NCBI GenBank assembly: GCA_004151065.3
Contig: NWUY0300010007.1
Span: forward strand, 51,505-72,456
Reading direction: 5' to 3'
DNA from: Larix sibirica
Lineage: Eukaryota > Streptophyta > Pinopsida > Pinales > Pinaceae
Length of the DNA stretch: 20,952 nucleotides
Part shown: piece after piece, positions 19,385-20,952 of the stretch
Numbering within the stretch: the first letter of the stretch is position 1
How the letters are laid out: each line of letters starts with the position of its first letter
Program-made: the position numbers and the translations under genes
Notes under the pieces: model-generated
What the model saw: the letters and a program-made list of their open reading frames with translations, nothing else
Database searches by the model: none
Told to the model about the DNA's origin: nothing

Positions 19385-19808
19385 TTATGACCCCACATTT
19401 TTCTTATATTCACCCTGTTTCAAGTTGCTACCTTCCTTTGCCAGAATGTCAGCTTGGTTATTAAGATATCTTAAAACATGATAAGCGAACACTTGATGAA
19501 AGTATCGAATGACATTCTGGATTCTACACATGCTTCTCTTCACTTGGGTATCACCGGGGATCTATTTTTTCCTCACATATTTGATAATCGTCAAAGAGTC
19601 CCCAATGATAATGAAATTTGTACTCCTAGCTTCCCTTTTTTTTAAAAGTCCCTTCCATAGAGCCAAGATCTCCGCTTGATTATTAGTTGTTGTTTATATG
19701 CCCCATGCAAAAGATAATACTTGATTATTAGTTCTAGTTTATATACCCCATGCAAAAGATAATACTTTTTTTCCTTCGGGATTGAGAAGGAGCTCGAATT
19801 TGCCTCCC
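19385..19808 (-). pseudogene. RNase H domain fragment of the LINE
   Basis: RNase H degrades the RNA of RNA-DNA hybrids. In one minus-strand frame I read GGKFELLLNPEGKKVLSFAW, NNQAEILALWKGLL, IIIGDSLTIIKYV, VIRYFHQVFAYHVLRYLNNQ and ADILAKEG. The catalytic Glu of QAEIL (19670-19672), the Asp of GDSL (19598-19600) and the Asp of QADIL (19448-19450) are present. The first catalytic Asp lies upstream of the truncation and is absent. Three in-frame stops occur: one in each copy of a 45-bp duplication and one TAG at 19562-19564. The frame ends at TAA 19385-19387. Pattern and residue spacing fit the RNase H of plant LINEs (RVT_3-like). Confidence 0.85.
19676..19765 (-). repeat. 45-bp in-frame tandem duplication within RNase H
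   Basis: Copies at 19676-19720 and 19721-19765 are head to tail with three mismatches. Each encodes VLSFAWGI, a TAA stop, and T-x-TNNQ on the minus strand. Forty-five bases is 15 codons, so the frame is kept. Confidence 0.92.
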
Positions 19809-19828
19809 CATTAATTTACAAAATACAC
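19809..19828 (+). repeat. Right target-site duplication of the LINE
   Basis: cattaatttacaaaatacac, identical to 17917-17936, abutting the truncated 5' end of the LINE. Confidence 0.88.
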
Positions 19829-19890
19829 TTAACAACAATATTAATGAGCTTTTTAGTTTTCGAGTAAGATCTAAAATTATTTTTTATTAG

Positions 19891-19908
19891 TCCCTGCGAA
19901 GGCAGGGA
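19891..19908. other. Short perfect hairpin, 7-bp GC-rich stem
   Basis: tccctgc-gaag-gcaggga: seven perfect pairs around a 4-base loop, inside strongly AT-rich DNA. A gatcgatc palindrome (19916-19923) follows eight bases later. There is no known function. Confidence 0.8.
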
Positions 19909-20091
19909 TTATAGTGATCGATCAGTCTTTTAGCTATTTTGACTTTCTATTAATCTTTAGAATGTTTTATAAAGTTTTCTAAAGTTATATAATAATTATA
20001 TATTAAATTTAATATTTTAAATACAAAAAATATGTAATTTAATATTTAATATTGGATATTCCAATTTTATGATTGGTTAAGAGATAAGAAG

Positions 20092-20126
20092 TGACAATTT
20101 ACCCCTGCGTGGAGGGGAAATTGTCA
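20092..20126. other. Strong hairpin, 14-bp stem with one bulge
   Basis: The arms TGACAATTT-a-CCCCT and AGGGG-AAATTGTCA pair over 14 bases with a single bulged A at 20101 and a 6-base loop, gcgtgg. The CCCCT/AGGGG core is the only GC block for hundreds of bases. It could be a transposon subterminal hairpin, but no Helitron-type CTRR end follows. Confidence 0.85.
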
Positions 20127-20504
20127 GATTATAAAATTAAAAATTAAGAATTAAAAAATTAAAAAAACTACAAATCGCCATCTGTAATGCCTTACCCATT
20201 CTCATTAATGCAAAGTACAAACTTGTTTGACATGAGAAGACAATATATCTAACTTCAACCTCTGAAAAAGATTGATCATCCGTATGGATAATGGATAGTA
20301 CTGTGTATCCTGCTTATGAATTAATGTATCCCGCACGAAAATTTATTTTTTATTGATTACGGAAACGACGCAATGCCACATCAAAAGACAGAGTCAGCAT
20401 CTTCCAAAATCCAAAGTGGGAAATTTTTTCTCACCGAAATATTTTCTTTCCAAAAACACTTTGTACAATTTAAAGTAGGTGAGAATCGAGATAATCTGTA
20501 ATAT

Positions 20505-20570
20505 TTGAACTATAATGTTAATTTATAATTAAATTTTTTGAACTGTAATGTTAATTTATAATTAAAATTT
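20505..20570 (+). repeat. 33-bp tandem repeat, two copies
   Basis: ttgaactataatgttaattt... at 20505-20537 and 20538-20570, nearly identical (about two mismatches). Simple AT-rich tandem duplication. Confidence 0.88.
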
Positions 20571-20952
20571 GAAAAGATATGTACTAAATATCTCTATATA
20601 ATTATGAAATAGTTATATTAATAAAGTTATATTAAATTTAAAAGAATATAATATATATTAATTTAATATAATATTTTAAAAATTAAAATTATAATCATAT
20701 TTCAAATTATCATCAAAATTAAAATTATCATCAAAATTTTATAATTTTATTGAATTTAATATGGTATTAATTGAAAAAATAAAATCCATTAAAATGAAAA
20801 AAATAGTATCAAATTTATTATACTTTAAATCTTTCATCACAATATTTTAACTTTGAAAAAAAATTAAAAAATTCAAATAAAATGTTTCATTTCATCGGAT
20901 GACATGTGGTACAACATAATTTTAAAAAACTTATATATTAAAGATTTTATGG

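Larger units (their letters stand above)
17937..19808 (-). mobile_element. 5'-truncated LINE retrotransposon with RNase H domain
   Basis: The insert is 1872 bp on the minus strand, bounded by a perfect 20-bp direct duplication. Its 3' end carries a short A tail. Its 5' end begins abruptly within an RNase H domain, so endonuclease and reverse transcriptase are missing. Such 5' truncation is normal for target-primed reverse transcription. Some plant LINEs carry RNase H after the reverse transcriptase, which fits. About 1.4 kb lies between the end of RNase H and the A tail, longer than a typical LINE 3' untranslated region, and it includes a 216-codon open frame. Base composition is less AT-rich than the flanks, supporting a foreign insert. 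Confidence 0.85.
19829..20952. other. Very AT-rich tail of the window, no gene
   Basis: No coding sequence is recognisable on either strand. The stretch holds two GC-rich hairpins and a 33-bp tandem repeat, listed separately. The part 20320-20420 is less AT-rich. From 20600 onward the sequence is almost only A and T. Confidence 0.6.

Noticed and set aside
18725-19413. Other 75-77-codon frames overlapping the LINE tail on both strands
   Set aside because: They are out of frame with the RNase H domain and carry no recognisable motif.
20092-20126. Bacterial-type terminator or Helitron 3' end
   Set aside because: The DNA is plant nuclear, no T tract directly follows, and no CTRR terminus lies downstream of the stem.

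Overview
The window looks like non-genic land-plant nuclear DNA. It is AT-rich, has no intact long gene, and holds long intergenic stretches and decayed transposons. The repeat style (a rolling-circle transposon carrying a replication protein A gene, a tRNA-derived SINE, a 5'-truncated LINE with an RNase H domain) fits a large-genome seed plant, perhaps a gymnosperm. That assignment is inference and no marker gene proves it.

The main content (about 1366-10103, + strand) is the wreck of an autonomous Helitron of the Helentron (Helitron2/HLE2) type. Reading across frames, I can follow almost the whole polyprotein in order. It has an OTU cysteine-protease-like domain, a second OTU-like domain, a CxxC zinc-finger and DUF6570-like segment, and an acidic linker. 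These are followed by the Helitron_like_N and HUH/Y2 replication-initiator (Rep) domain, a PIF1-family SF1 helicase, and an AP-endonuclease-like (EN) domain. A second gene downstream on the same strand encodes a replication protein A (RPA70-like) single-strand DNA-binding protein with a CxxC...CxxC zinc ribbon. The pieces make one rolling-circle transposition set: Rep cuts and joins single strands, the helicase unwinds, EN may make a second cut, and RPA coats the displaced strand. The OTU domains are presumed proteases or deubiquitinases of unknown use. More than ten in-frame stops and several frameshifts show that the copy is dead, although many motifs survive.

From 10.1 to 17.2 kb I see AT-rich DNA without recognisable genes. 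It holds several short or diverged direct repeats (10.15-10.33, 12.75-12.86, 13.73-13.79 and 14.56-14.85 kb). Two clean retroposon insertions follow, both on the minus strand. One is a 275-bp tRNA-derived SINE (17247-17521) with a perfect 13-bp target-site duplication. The other is a 1.87-kb 5'-truncated LINE (17937-19808) with a perfect 20-bp duplication and an RNase H domain at its 5' end. The last 1.1 kb is very AT-rich, with two isolated GC-rich hairpins and a 33-bp tandem repeat.

The most notable biology is the architecture of the dead Helentron: tandem OTU-like domains, Rep, helicase, EN and a separate RPA gene in one plant element.
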